Shown piece after piece: positions 40,381 through 52,029 of a stretch of DNA of 64,000 bases. The position numbers were made by a program, and so were the translations under genes. The DNA is taken from NCBI GenBank assembly GCA_033239525.1, contig BSYO01000006.1, positions 20,236,175 through 20,300,174 of the forward strand, written 5' to 3'. Below the pieces are notes generated by a model. The model was not told the DNA's origin. It saw only the letters and a program-made list of their open reading frames with translations, and did no database searches. Within the stretch, counting starts at the first letter, position 1; every line of letters begins with the position of its first letter. Source of the stretch: Nepenthes gracilis (lineage: Eukaryota > Streptophyta > Magnoliopsida > Caryophyllales > Nepenthaceae).

Positions 40381-42773
40381 GATACATTTAATAAACCCGA
40401 CCCGACTCTGATACTATCTAAAAATATGAAGAGTAATATGGAAAAAAATATTTTATATTTATGTATATAAAACAGTAAAATATTTACCCAAAAAAAAAAA
40501 GTATATAAAACAGTAAAATGGATTATTTTTTTTATGAGAAGATATAATCTAAATTAGAGAATATGTTATAATAGTAATTATATAAATTATCAAATTTATA
40601 AGATATCAATTATCTAATTTTTTAAAAAAATATTATATATATCCATGTGTATAAGTAGTATAAAGTAGGAAACGGTAATCTTCTAATTTAAAAATAATAT
40701 AATACCAATAATAAAAATATATTATAACTTTAGTGGAAAATATCAGTATTTTTCTTCTACGGTTAAGAAGTGTTATTTATTTAAATAAGCCTAGAAATTG
40801 CATTAATATTTTCTATAATGCTCTTGCAAAAACTTTTATACTATACCTAATTTGTATAACTCTTTCCTTATATAATAGAGCTTTAAAACTCTATAAATAC
40901 ACATTTATACTACTGATCAATAAGTTCCTCCTAAAATTTTCTTACTGATCAAATATAATTGCCTTATATTTCTTTTCTGATTACCCTTAAATCTTGACCA
41001 AACGTAAACTTATTTATCTTTATATGTATATAAATACTAACAGACTTATAAATAAATAAATACTATATCATCTAAGAACATTTTAAAAATAATTAAAAAT
41101 TATTTTTCATTTAATATAGAGCCATATATATATATATATATTGGTAAGTGACCTATAATTCTAAATGCTTAACATCCTTCATTTCTTAAAATAATTCTAA
41201 AACTACATAAAAAAAGAATTGTGAAATAAGTCAGTAAGTGGAGCCTCGATAGCAACAGTATATAAGGAAATTTTCAGTTAAAATAAGTAAAAATAGCCTG
41301 AATAAAAATGATAAAATAATTTTTTTTCCATAAGTTATTTGAATATGTAAGTGAGAAAATAAGTAAATAAACTCAATAGTAATTTTGTTTATTGGTTTAC
41401 CCTAGTTAGTGTCATATTTATTATTATTTTAGTAAGCTAAATAAGTAAATACAAAATATAAACAATAATATTTTTTACAGTTTATCCTCCACTTCACTCC
41501 ATTGTAAGGAGAAATCGTTTGGGTAAACTGCTTTATTTTCTTCTCATAATTCCTCACTTTTATTCTGATGTATAAATAAATAAATTACCCGATTTTATTT
41601 TACCACACTTTCAAATTTACTTATTAACAAAAAGGACAAAAAATTATTATAAATTAATTTCTTACAATGAAATTATCATTTGTACATATCGAACACAAGA
41701 TAGTCAATTTTCGACTCAATTCCTACATTTTCACAGTAACCAACTAAATAAAAAAAATATTATTTCTTATATCTACACTCACCTTATTTTATTCTACAAA
41801 AATAATCATAATACTTTAATTTTTTATTTCTATAACTAAACAAGCCTAGTTGTTTCCACTTCCATCACCTTCACCAATAAAAATCCTTCGTCTTCCTCAA
41901 AAGAAAAAAATAAATAAAAAAATCCACTAATACGATATTGTACTGCCATGCTACCCATCTTACAATCTAATAGAATTCTATTTTTCTTGAACTAAACCCT
42001 TAAATCAATTTATATGACCATTGGGAGGAATTATTATTAAACATATATAAATAGATTTAATTTTTTAGCATGTTAAAATTTAAGATAAAAAATTATACAT
42101 AATTTTTAACTTTTTAAAAAAATATCAACATTTGTTTAATATTTAACAAAATATTATAATTTAAATAATGATTATTTAGAAAAAAACAATTTAAACTTCA
42201 AATCTTACCCGTTTAATTCTATCCCTCGGACCAAAAAGATAAAAGAAAAAGACAAGAAGAGCCTTATGGTGTGTGCATCTTCTTGGTCCCTTATAGGATG
42301 ACGGGGAGCCGCTCCCTTGCAATATCTTAGACATTAGATCAAAATATTTAATGAATTGGATGAATTATTATTAAAAAATTTATCATCCCCCGAGGAGGGT
42401 CCCTCGTACCCTTCAACAGAACATAGTCAAGAAAGCCAATAGCTAACCACTGAGGTTCAGTCATCACCTCATTTCTCAAGGGTTCCAGTCATGAAACATT
42501 CCAAACTAGAGCACACATAAAAAACTGGGTACTAGTGGCGATAGCACGTACGGTTTGTCATTGTTCAAGCATAGCAATAACTAGTAAGAGTCTTTTTAGC
42601 TTAAAAACCTGATATCCATAACATTTAACAAGGATATATGTAGAAACCATAAGCTTAAAATCAACAAAAACCAATATAAATTCAACGCACCGGAAGCATA
42701 TGTTTTAATTAAGAGACAACCTTACTCGGATATTTCCCTGGCAGTGGTCGACCGTCCAAGCCTTCTGCATCGG
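40381..42773. other. AT-rich intergenic region downstream of Aux/IAA gene
   Basis: No gene or RNA is supported. An AT microsatellite lies at about 41126-41144. The end nearest 42773 should hold the 3' UTR of the minus-strand Aux/IAA gene. Confidence 0.5.
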
Positions 42774-45017
42774 CTAGTTCCTGTTCTTTGATTTCTCCAT
42801 GGTTCTAGGAGCTGCAAATAGACAGATAAATGGGATAAGAAAATAAAATAAAATAATTGTATTATATGGGTAGAGTTGAGTGCATCTAATATTCCCAGAG
42901 GCAACTAAAAGAACTTGAAACGCACACACACCTAAGCCAATAGCATTGGAGCTCTTCATTATTTTCAACCTCTTACATGAATCGATGAACATCCTGCAGT
43001 AGAATGAAGTTTTGAGTGAGTAGCAATAGACAAGAACTAAAATCCAGTGCACAGCAGAAAGTGAAATACCAACTTTTTGAACTTAATTTCTATAGCAAGG
43101 GTCCAAAACGCAAAAAGCACAGGCAGTATACCATGAATATATATATATTGTATGTCAATGGGCAGAAAGCAGATGTATTGTTACAATTTAAACTGGATTT
43201 AGCGCATTAAAACATTCGGTAATCTGTGAAACCTTCAAATGCAAGTTCCATTTTTAAGCTTCAGATCAATGTTTCAGAGAAAGATAAGCAGAAAACAATT
43301 AAACTGACACGGGATCAATGACAGCTGCAATCTGTAATCATTTAAACTCCATTTGTTTCTGCAGAAAAACAATCTCCATGGAAGAGGTTTTCCCAGGAAA
43401 CTATTCGACATTATGACCAAATGGTCACGGATTTGAACACAAAAACAGTAATTTTACATTGCAAAGGTAAGGTTACATATATCCCACCCACCAAAGCATA
43501 TGACATGGGAGCATCATACAGTAGGATGCCCTTAAATGTAATGAATGTACCCTTGAAAATCAGTAATTTTTACAGCCAAATTCATGAATATTTCACTTAT
43601 TAGAATAATTAATCAAATTCCAGAAATATCTTAGTCCATTCCCGGTTTGTCATTGACCATATGGCAAGGATGTGATTTACTCATGCTACTAAGTATTCTG
43701 AATGCAATGCATAATATCTTACTCCCAAGGAACATCTCCCACAAGCATCCAGTCACCATCCTTATCCTCATACGTAATCACATATTCTGATCCATGCACC
43801 AGATCCTTCAACTTGCTCTCACTCATGGTTTCTCTCCCGGGAGCCCCATGGGACCCGCATTTACCTGAAATCACAAAGGTCGTATGGTAAAATCTTTATG
43901 GGGTGACATTTTGCCCTTCAATTTATCTAAATATCTTAGCCAGTTCACCTCAGCATATCAGATAATCGCTAGTAAAATCAATGGTGAGGCTCAATGAAGC
44001 TTACCTAATGTGAAGCAACTGAACATCATCTCAAGAGCAGAAGAAAGTCCCTGGTATGTAGAATAAATTCTCAGGTCCACCTTTCTCAGATAAGGAGCAC
44101 CATCCATGCTGACCTTGATGAATAGAGGAGCAGCACCCGGTTTTCCATCAACTTCGTCATTGTTCTTTGAAGTAGTAGCCAAAGAGTTTTTCCTAAATGA
44201 TCTTATAGGAGGCCAACCAACAACCTGTGCCCTGTCATAAATCGGAGATCAGCCATAAGTAGTTTAGCCATTAAAAAGTTTGTTCATAATATCCTTCCAT
44301 TGAAAGATCTAAGGCCTTCCTTCTCGAAAGTCACACTTACTTCACAGCTGGTGCACAGTTAGTGCTGTTAGAAGCACTCATTTGGGAATGCGCCATCCCA
44401 CTTGTAGTGCGAGAGAGTTCATGAAGTGCCTTAGGGGGCATGTCTTTCACTACACATTGTTGAGACGCAGACTGTTCCTTGACATGTGATTTCCCTCCTG
44501 AATTTGGTAAAGGCATGGATGATAGCATCCCTTCATTGACAGGAAACTTTCCTTGTCCACCAGACTCTGGAAAATCAAAATCAGGGCCGGAAGCCCTATA
44601 CATCCATTTTCCCTCAGTGTAAGCCTGCCCCATCAAATCCTCCGTGGTGTCAGAGAACCCTCTTTTATTTCCAGAGAAAGCAGTCATTTGTGATGAAGTG
44701 TGGATGCCATTCTTCAAGGGAATCAAAGGGAAAAAGGGCTTCTCGTCGATTTTTCTAGAGCTCAATAAGCAGAACTCAGGATCTCCTTCAGGAGACTGGG
44801 ATCCAGGAAGTCCAAGTCTAAGCTCTGTAGCCTTCAAATTCAGCTGATCCTTACTGTTTCCTGAGAAGTTTGTGGCAGCAGAGCTGTCAACTGAAGAACA
44901 ATCTGATAAGCCAAAGTAATTATGTTCTTTCAATCCTGAATCCTCTGGGTCCAGAGAAGGTGTCAATCGGACATCGCTCTTCCGTTGCCCCTCAACGCCC
45001 AACGACGATGGAGACAT
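42774..45017 (-). CDS. Aux/IAA transcriptional repressor, IAA8/IAA9 type (five coding exons)
   Basis: Coding exons on the minus strand are 45017-44341, 44231-44005, 43864-43723, 42993-42932 and 42811-42774, giving 381 aa. All introns are GT-AG and the phases match. The start is the ATG at 45017, giving MSPSSLG; the codon before it is GTG. Domain I has the EAR motif LRLGL (66-70), which recruits TOPLESS co-repressors. Domain II has the degron [10 protein letters not shown] (GWPPI at 231-235), bound by TIR1/AFB with auxin. The PB1 domain (III/IV, about 262-365) keeps K265 in FIKVSMDG and the acidic DKDGDW motif (335-340) for binding ARF proteins. The C-terminus ends [24 protein letters not shown] N-terminus (here [16 protein letters not shown]) is characteristic of the IAA8/IAA9 clade. 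Nuclear repressor of auxin-responsive genes. All key motifs are intact. Confidence 0.95.
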
Positions 45018-46165
45018 CACACTCCAACAATAGCAGACCCCTTTCTACGGTAGCTTCCTCAATGCTATCTCGGCTTGTCTAAATCCTCACTACCTGCATA
45101 CTGCCGAGCGTGAGAAATAAGAACAGCAGACAAAAGAATGAAAAGACAAAAGAATGAAAGGGCCTAAACTTTGAATTTTCTTTGAAACCTTCACAAGCTA
45201 TAAGTGTAAATTAATCAAACCGGCAAACAACTAACAGAATTGGATTCTAATTTACTTTAGGGCTAACCATCACAGAGTTTTAATCCAATCATATGAAATT
45301 AAAAGAGAAACATATGAAACGAAGGTCTGAACTAATACGCTATCAGATCAAAAAATAACGATGCCTTCCAAATGTGCTCGCGAAACAGGCCAACTATAAA
45401 GAGCCGTATGGTTGATAAATAATTGGATAAAACTGGTTCTTTTTTTCTTTTTCTTTTTATTTCTTTTTGGTTTTGGAGGGGGTACATTAAAATGATAGTT
45501 TTCAAGGAAATGCAAACCAAAAAAATTGCAGCGCAGCAATACAGCTAACAGAAAATACGTCCAAGAAATATTGCTTGAGATTTCAGAACTTTTCAGATAT
45601 AAAACAAAAACAACAGGAAAAAACAAGTTCAAAATGGAAACAACAATTTTTCGATGAATCGACTCGCTCGCTCAAAACCTCTATCTCAGACGCTCGAGCT
45701 GGGAGAGAGAAAAGGCAAATTTCCACGAAAACAACGAAAAAGATAAAAGTCTGAAACAGAAAGTATTTGCATTTTCACCGATAAACGCAAATGTGAAAAT
45801 GCAACCAAAAAAAAAAAAAAAAAACAACCAAAAATTTTCCCAAGTAACAGAAAAAGGAACGAAAGTCGAGGTTAAAACACAAACAAAATGAATCACAAGT
45901 CAGAAAACTTCAAGATCTCAGCACAAATGTTCATCGTTATGCATTAATGAAGACAGAAAAAATGGGAAAAAAAAGCTACTTTTAAAAGGAAAAAAATATT
46001 GAAAATGTACCTGAGAAGAGTTCGTAGATCTGTTGAAGAAGAGAAGGTCGGAACTTAGTCGCGAAGCAACGGCAAGCTAAACAAATGCCAAAGAGATAGA
46101 TGATAGAGAGGAGAGAGACTAGGATCCTCCATGGATAGCAGAAAGCAACAAAAGCCTTAACTATG
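45018..46165 (-). other. 5' UTR with intron of the Aux/IAA gene
   Basis: Upstream of the start codon, an acceptor TATGCAG|GTAGTGAGG (exon begins 45093) and a donor TTCTCAG|GTACAT (exon ends 46011) fit a leader intron of about 917 bp. The coding frame is closed above 45020, so the upstream exon is non-coding. Leader introns are known in this clade. The transcription start near 46165 is a guess from the TATA position. Confidence 0.65.
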
Positions 46166-46189
46166 TGTGCTGGCTGTGAAACTCGAAGC

Positions 46190-46204
46190 AGAAAATATAA
46201 AAGA
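46190..46204 (-). promoter_or_regulatory. Possible TATA box of the Aux/IAA gene
   Basis: The minus strand reads TCTTTTATATTTTC, about 180-190 bp upstream of the predicted leader donor. An alternative AT tract followed by a TG/CA run lies at 46226-46246. Confidence 0.4.
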
Positions 46205-46249
46205 AAAGGCTGGTTTTTGTTAATCATATATATATGTGTGTGTGTAAAA

Positions 46250-49200
46250 GGTCCGGATTAGTTCAAAATGCAAAATTCCATTGGAGTGAGGGGTAGCTGC
46301 TAGAGATATAGAGTTTTTTTTTCGTATTAATTTATTATTTTTTAATAAATAATTATTAATTAACTATTTTATTTATCTTAATAAATACGTTATGTTTTTT
46401 TTAAACTATCTATCAACTTATCCCAAGACATTTGTTGCTCACATATTAATATTAATATGCGAAATATTATTCCTATCATACATCCTTGTTTAAAAAAGGG
46501 AAGAACTTTGCTTCTTATTTATTCATCTCACGATCAGATATATGTATAATTCAATCCCTTCATCCATCATTTTAATAGTTTTTCATTTCAATTCAAACAC
46601 CCAATTGCCTTGTTCAAAAAGATTATTTACTCCCAAAAATTATATGAACCCCTTTATAAGATTTTCTGTGATCATATCAAATTATAATATTTTTAAATAA
46701 TATTTTTTTATCTATTTATTTTAATTAATATTTTGTGTAAAATTAGATAGGTAAATGAGACAATATATTATTCGATTGAATCTTTAAAATATTATTTGAT
46801 TATATTTATAAAATATATTATCCATTTTTTAGTAGTTAAGTCATTTATAATAAATATAAGATAAATTATATGATCATGCTATTAAAAAATTGTACGTTTG
46901 ATGTTTTATTTTTAATATATCATCTTTTTGATTAAAAAAATAAGTAAAGTAATTTATGTTAACGTGTATAATTTTTAGAATCTAAAATTGGTCACACTTG
47001 ACCCTAAAAAAAATAATAGTATATCCATTGGACCATTTTGTTCATAATGTAAATACAATAACCTCTAACAAGATTACATTCATATGATTTGCTAGACAAA
47101 TACAAGATTTTATAGCATTCACTTATTACGAATACATAATTTAAAATACAATAGAAAGTAATATATGAAACCAATTATAATATTATATTAATAATCTTGT
47201 TAACAATACCACTATAACATATATTAAGGTTAACAATATACCAATTTTATTTAATACACCTCAAAATAAATAGTCATCTATAGCAAAAAAGACTCTCACT
47301 CCAAGGTAACTGCTTGTAGTAAATGAAAGAAATTTATAAAATCAGATTTGGACTAATTTTACAGTGACACTTGTTGATATTTTATTGCAACTTATATGGC
47401 GTTAGATGGTGTGAATTTATTTTAATCTTGTTCATATTTTGTTGTGATATACAGTGGAGTATATATTAATGTGATAATATAACATGATTGGTAATTTCAT
47501 CAATTATCAAAACATAAATATAACCTATTTAATAGTACAATATAGTATACATAAATTATATAATAAATATTGTATTATTTGTGACATGTATGTTAATACG
47601 ATAATCACACTTATAATATGCAAATAATTATATGTGATTACACTTCTAACATGAAAAAAATATATTTTAAATATTGACTTATGATACAACAAATTAAATT
47701 TAAATAGTTAAATATATTTAAATGGTACTGATTTATAATTATATCAACTTTATTTTTAATTAATGTGTCAACACAAAATATAATATTGTTATTTGAGATA
47801 TAAGCTTGTTAATATGTTAATAGCACAAACTCATAAATTAAAACTTTCTTATACTATGTCATATTATATTGTTGTATGCGTCCAATATAACCACCACTAG
47901 GTAACATAGCTCACAACAAATTTACTCAAATTAATGTGACCCAGCATGTTAGATCATCTCCACCTTGAGCCCCATCATCGATTGCCTTATCTCTCTTTTT
48001 TCGGACGCTGTCTGGCAATTTGTCCAGCCCCAAAATGTATAATTCTCAGCTACTCTCTGCGGTGGTAGGTGGCTGGTGGGTGGTGGCGGGTAGTTGCTGA
48101 GAATCACGGCCAGCAATATATATATAGTATTTTAAAGATAAATCATAACAATATGTATAATAACAATCTCCTTAATAAGATAAATACGGGCCCACAATAT
48201 ATTATAGTATTTAATAAGATAAATAAATTCTTAGACACAAAATTGTTAAGAGAATTATGATAGTTATAATATCTTTGATTGTCCCACAATTGTTTTCTCC
48301 ATTGACATGACAGCACTCCGGGCCCACTCACTTGAGCATTGAAATTCCGTTTTAAGAGTGTCATTTTACACAAATTTTTTAATAATTAATTATCACATAT
48401 ATTTGATGCATGATTTCGTCATATTTATTTTTAAAGTGTATCTAAATTTTATATTTTATTTATTAATTATTAGTCTTAATAATTTTCCACATTTAATTGT
48501 TAATTTTAGGGATCAATTGTTTTTTCTTTTGGCCAAAATTTTATTCTGTGTTATTTATTTATTTTTGCTCGACGGCAGCGAACCTAATCTGGTGGGCAAA
48601 ATGGGAAATCCGATGGACATATTGTGGAGTAGGTGGAATTGTAAGTTGAGTAATAATGGAGAATTTGACTTGTTTAGAACGACGGTGAAGATTGTGGAGA
48701 GAAGAAGACGACGGCGACGGTGATGATCATGGGAGACAGATGAAAACGGGCAGCAGACCAGAAAGCGGGATCTGATATGCTTTGCCTCACCATTAGCCCG
48801 ACAAATAACATCAATCTCCACCTTCCCAACATCATTAACCCTCCCTCTTGCCTTTTTCAATTGAAAAAAAAATTCCTCTATAATATTAATATCAAAATAT
48901 TTTTTTACTTTTTAATTTTATAAACATTTTTTTATATAAACAGATTAATATTAGAATACTAAAATAAATTTTATTTTAATTTTTTTTATTTTAAAGTTTT
49001 TAGTATCACAAGGGTATTTCTGTATAGTTTGAATTATAACTTTTTGACATAGTTTTTATATTATGAATTATGTAGTTTTAATATTATGAATTATGGTATA
49101 GAAGTATTGAAATAAATACTGAAAATATAATTTTAAGAAATAAATATATATCTTATTTATACACTTTTTAATATACGTAAATAAAAATTAATAATTTTAT

Positions 49201-49958
49201 TAAAAATAAAAAAAAATAGATATTTTTTGAATGAGACTCGAAGGAATCATGAACGGCACCCACCATGATGTTCCACTGCCATGCTCTGATCGCATGCCTT
49301 CCCAACACCATCATCGTGGGCCTCATTTTCCGCTGATAATTTTTCTTTTTTAATATCCAAAATTGGGGGAGGGGAGGGGATTTATTTTCTCTATGTATTT
49401 TTCAGCTGTTCTTGGTTTTTTTTTTTTTTTAAGTAATGTATACCTAATTTGATGATAAATTTTAAAATAAAAGCAAATTGACACGAGAATTTGATCCTAA
49501 TAAACTAATTTATTGGTCAAATATGTTACAAACAATAATGAAAGAATTACAATTATCTTCTTAAGGAAATCTTATACATGCATAAGTTAATATTTACACA
49601 AATTAGTAAAAAAAAAAAATGTCATCTATTATTTTAGACTCATCAGTGAGACTCTCTTTTTTAAATGAGAATGAATGATTGAGATTTTGTATGAGAAGTT
49701 CGGTCAAATATTAGAGCATTATGAATGATAATCTATTTTAATTAAATGACAAAGTAAATTTTATGTAGTGCTAATAGTATAATATGCAATATTCTTACTA
49801 TATTATTGGGACTTGAGTCAAGTACATTACTCGTAAACAGTGCATTACACTTTTTAATATAGATATTCTAGTTGTAATATTGGGAGAAAATAAATTCACT
49901 TAGATGTTAGTAATTTTGGGATTCATTACACTAATTGTCTCATTTTTTATCTATAATT
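46250..49958. other. AT-rich intergenic region
   Basis: No supported gene. Less AT-rich patches lie at about 47940-48115, 48560-48850 and 49235-49330. The frame at 48555-48860 (minus) has a basic run and a hydrophobic tail but no known domain, so it is not called. Confidence 0.5.
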
Positions 49959-49963
49959 AAATT

Positions 49964-50840
49964 TGTTACATCTTGTGAATCTGGCCGTACGTTAAATCGA
50001 GTGCAAGTAGCTTTTTAAGCGTGCGGACGGGCAGATTGGAGCAACACAAAATAAGTAGAAGTCGAATGAAGAGAGAAAAGTACGGGGACAGTGGGAGAAC
50101 GCGCCTATTTACGTGGAAAACCCCTAGTCCGACAAAGGGGTGAAAAACCAAATGATGGACGAAGAAATCACGAAAAATCTCATTATAGTAAAGAGAAGAT
50201 ACAATGGGTGCCCGGGAAGCTTTCACGTTCTCAGGATGTTACAGCGTAAGGAATATAAACTTCTCTCTTTTCTCTCTTCTCTTTGCCTTAGTTTTTCTTT
50301 GGAGGGTTCTCGCTCGAGTATGAGTAAATAGATCCAGAATCCAAAGTCCTTTTTCAGTTGCTGAAGTAGGGTATTTATAAAGAACGTGATGCCGTAAGGG
50401 AGACGACACGTGGCGTTGGCGTGTCGGGGTTGGGCTGCCACCATCGTCACTCTGTGGATGCGGGTGTGACGGGACACTGTCACCGATGTCAACGGTGTCA
50501 AATGCGACAATGGGAAGCGCAAAGGCTTATGGCTCTAAAAGTTGATCCGCAGTGCGGCATGTCGGGAGCCGTTGGTCGCTCGTGGCGCAGGGGCGCATCG
50601 CCCGAGGGGTATCGCAAGAACAAGAAGGTGGCTTGCTGGATCATTTTAGCTTTTGGTGGTCCCAAAGCCCTCAAGCGGATTATTTTTAGTGTCCGTCCGG
50701 GTTGCTTTTATGATTTAGCGCTCGGAAACAAGTTAGCCATTTGGATTTGATCGGGCCTGTGGGCCTTTTGGGTCAGCCTTCTTACGTGACTCTTTGGGCC
50801 TGCGTCTGCGATTTTGGGCCTAGGATTCCAGGACCCATCA
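49964..50840 (-). mobile_element. Solo LTR with perfect target duplication
   Basis: The 877-bp segment begins TGTTACATC and ends ACCCATCA on the plus strand. It is flanked by AAATT at 49959-49963 and 50841-50845, an exact 5-bp target duplication. The minus strand has TATAAATACCC at about 50370-50380 and GTTTTCCACGTAAAT near 50110-50125, both typical of plant Copia LTR promoters and U5 regions, so the LTR is oriented on the minus strand. No internal domain is present, which is the expected product of LTR-LTR recombination. Confidence 0.85.
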
Positions 50841-51217
50841 AAATTACTTTTTAATGAAGTAAATAGTTATATTTACATGCATAATAAGAGATCTACGGGA
50901 TTAAAGAAGCATTGGGCCACATAGGTTGTGTATTGGTGGGCGTAGTATGTGGTAGCCAATAGTTAGTATACCTATATTGCGTCAATTTTAGATACTATTA
51001 TCATGTCTAATTAGTATTCATTCATGATTCACATTTTTAATATTGCAGGCAGTATTATATAATATGATAGGCAGACTTTCGTCTAATGGATTAATATCAT
51101 GGGGTTTTTGCTCACCTAGTAATATTGCAACACCATTCTAGTGGCTATATACTCAAATTCTGTGCAATGCCTTTGTCATGTAGCCAATAATGGAGTTGAT
51201 TTAATAAATAAAAAATA

Positions 51218-52029
51218 TGTTGGGATCACTCCCATGTGAAAAGTCCTTAAGACTTGGACGGAGTACGAATGTGCTAGAAGAAAGGAATTTCGGTCAACAA
51301 AGTTAACCGGAGTCTTTTGGACGGTCAACTCTTTCGGTCAACATGTTGACCGTCATAAGTCGTGTGTCGTCTGAATAAGTAGGGCGGGCTACTTCGAGCG
51401 GTCAACGGTGTGATTAATCAGATAATATGAAGCGACGGACAATAGAGTTGACATACTGTATTTGGGAGATCTGAACGATTATCATACCAAAAAAGTAGAC
51501 AATTGACCTACTATTTTAGGTAGTTTGTAGAAGTCATTTTCGGGACTCTAAAAGTTGATCAATCTGTAGGAGCAGGCATGCGCCGCCTGCTACAGAATAG
51601 GGCATGCGCATGCATGCAGGCAAACCTTGAAAGTTGAGTACCAACCACCAAGTTGGGCTATGGTGAGGGGCATCTGTATATGTATGTACACTTTACACAT
51701 AGCAAATAGGAGGGGTAAGGCAAGAACAAGAAGGAAAAGAAGGCACCGATCAAGTAGGGAGAAAGAGTGTAACAGAGGAGCGAAAGTGAAAAGAAAGAAA
51801 GCTGTGAGTGGAAACAAAGTGAGAGAGCTTTGTTTATTTTTACTCTGTTCTTATTTTTACCTTCTATAATTTTCTCATACTTAGTGCTTTTTATAGATTT
51901 AGTATCCCGTAATTTTTTTCTTAATTTATAATTGTTTTTCACGTAAAATTTGGTGTTCGTTTTCTAGTTCTGTCATTATTTCACAGTGCTCGTTGTACTT
52001 TATCAGTTGGCCGTCTATTCCGGCTAACA
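51218..52029 (+). mobile_element. Copia-type LTR without internal domain (solo LTR)
   Basis: The 812-bp segment begins TGTTGGGATC and ends GGCTAACA. It shares with the LTR at 60999-61824 the start, GGACTTGGACGGA-type words, GTACTCTGTTCTT, a TCCCGT-ATTTTTTTCTT stretch and TTTTTCACGTAAAA. The flanks (AAATA left, GGTGA right) do not match and no primer-binding site follows. At least six TTGACC/GGTCAA motifs lie inside. Confidence 0.75.

Noticed and set aside
48555..48860. 101-codon minus-strand frame with RRRR run
   Set aside because: No known domain; composition patchy; no neighbouring exon.
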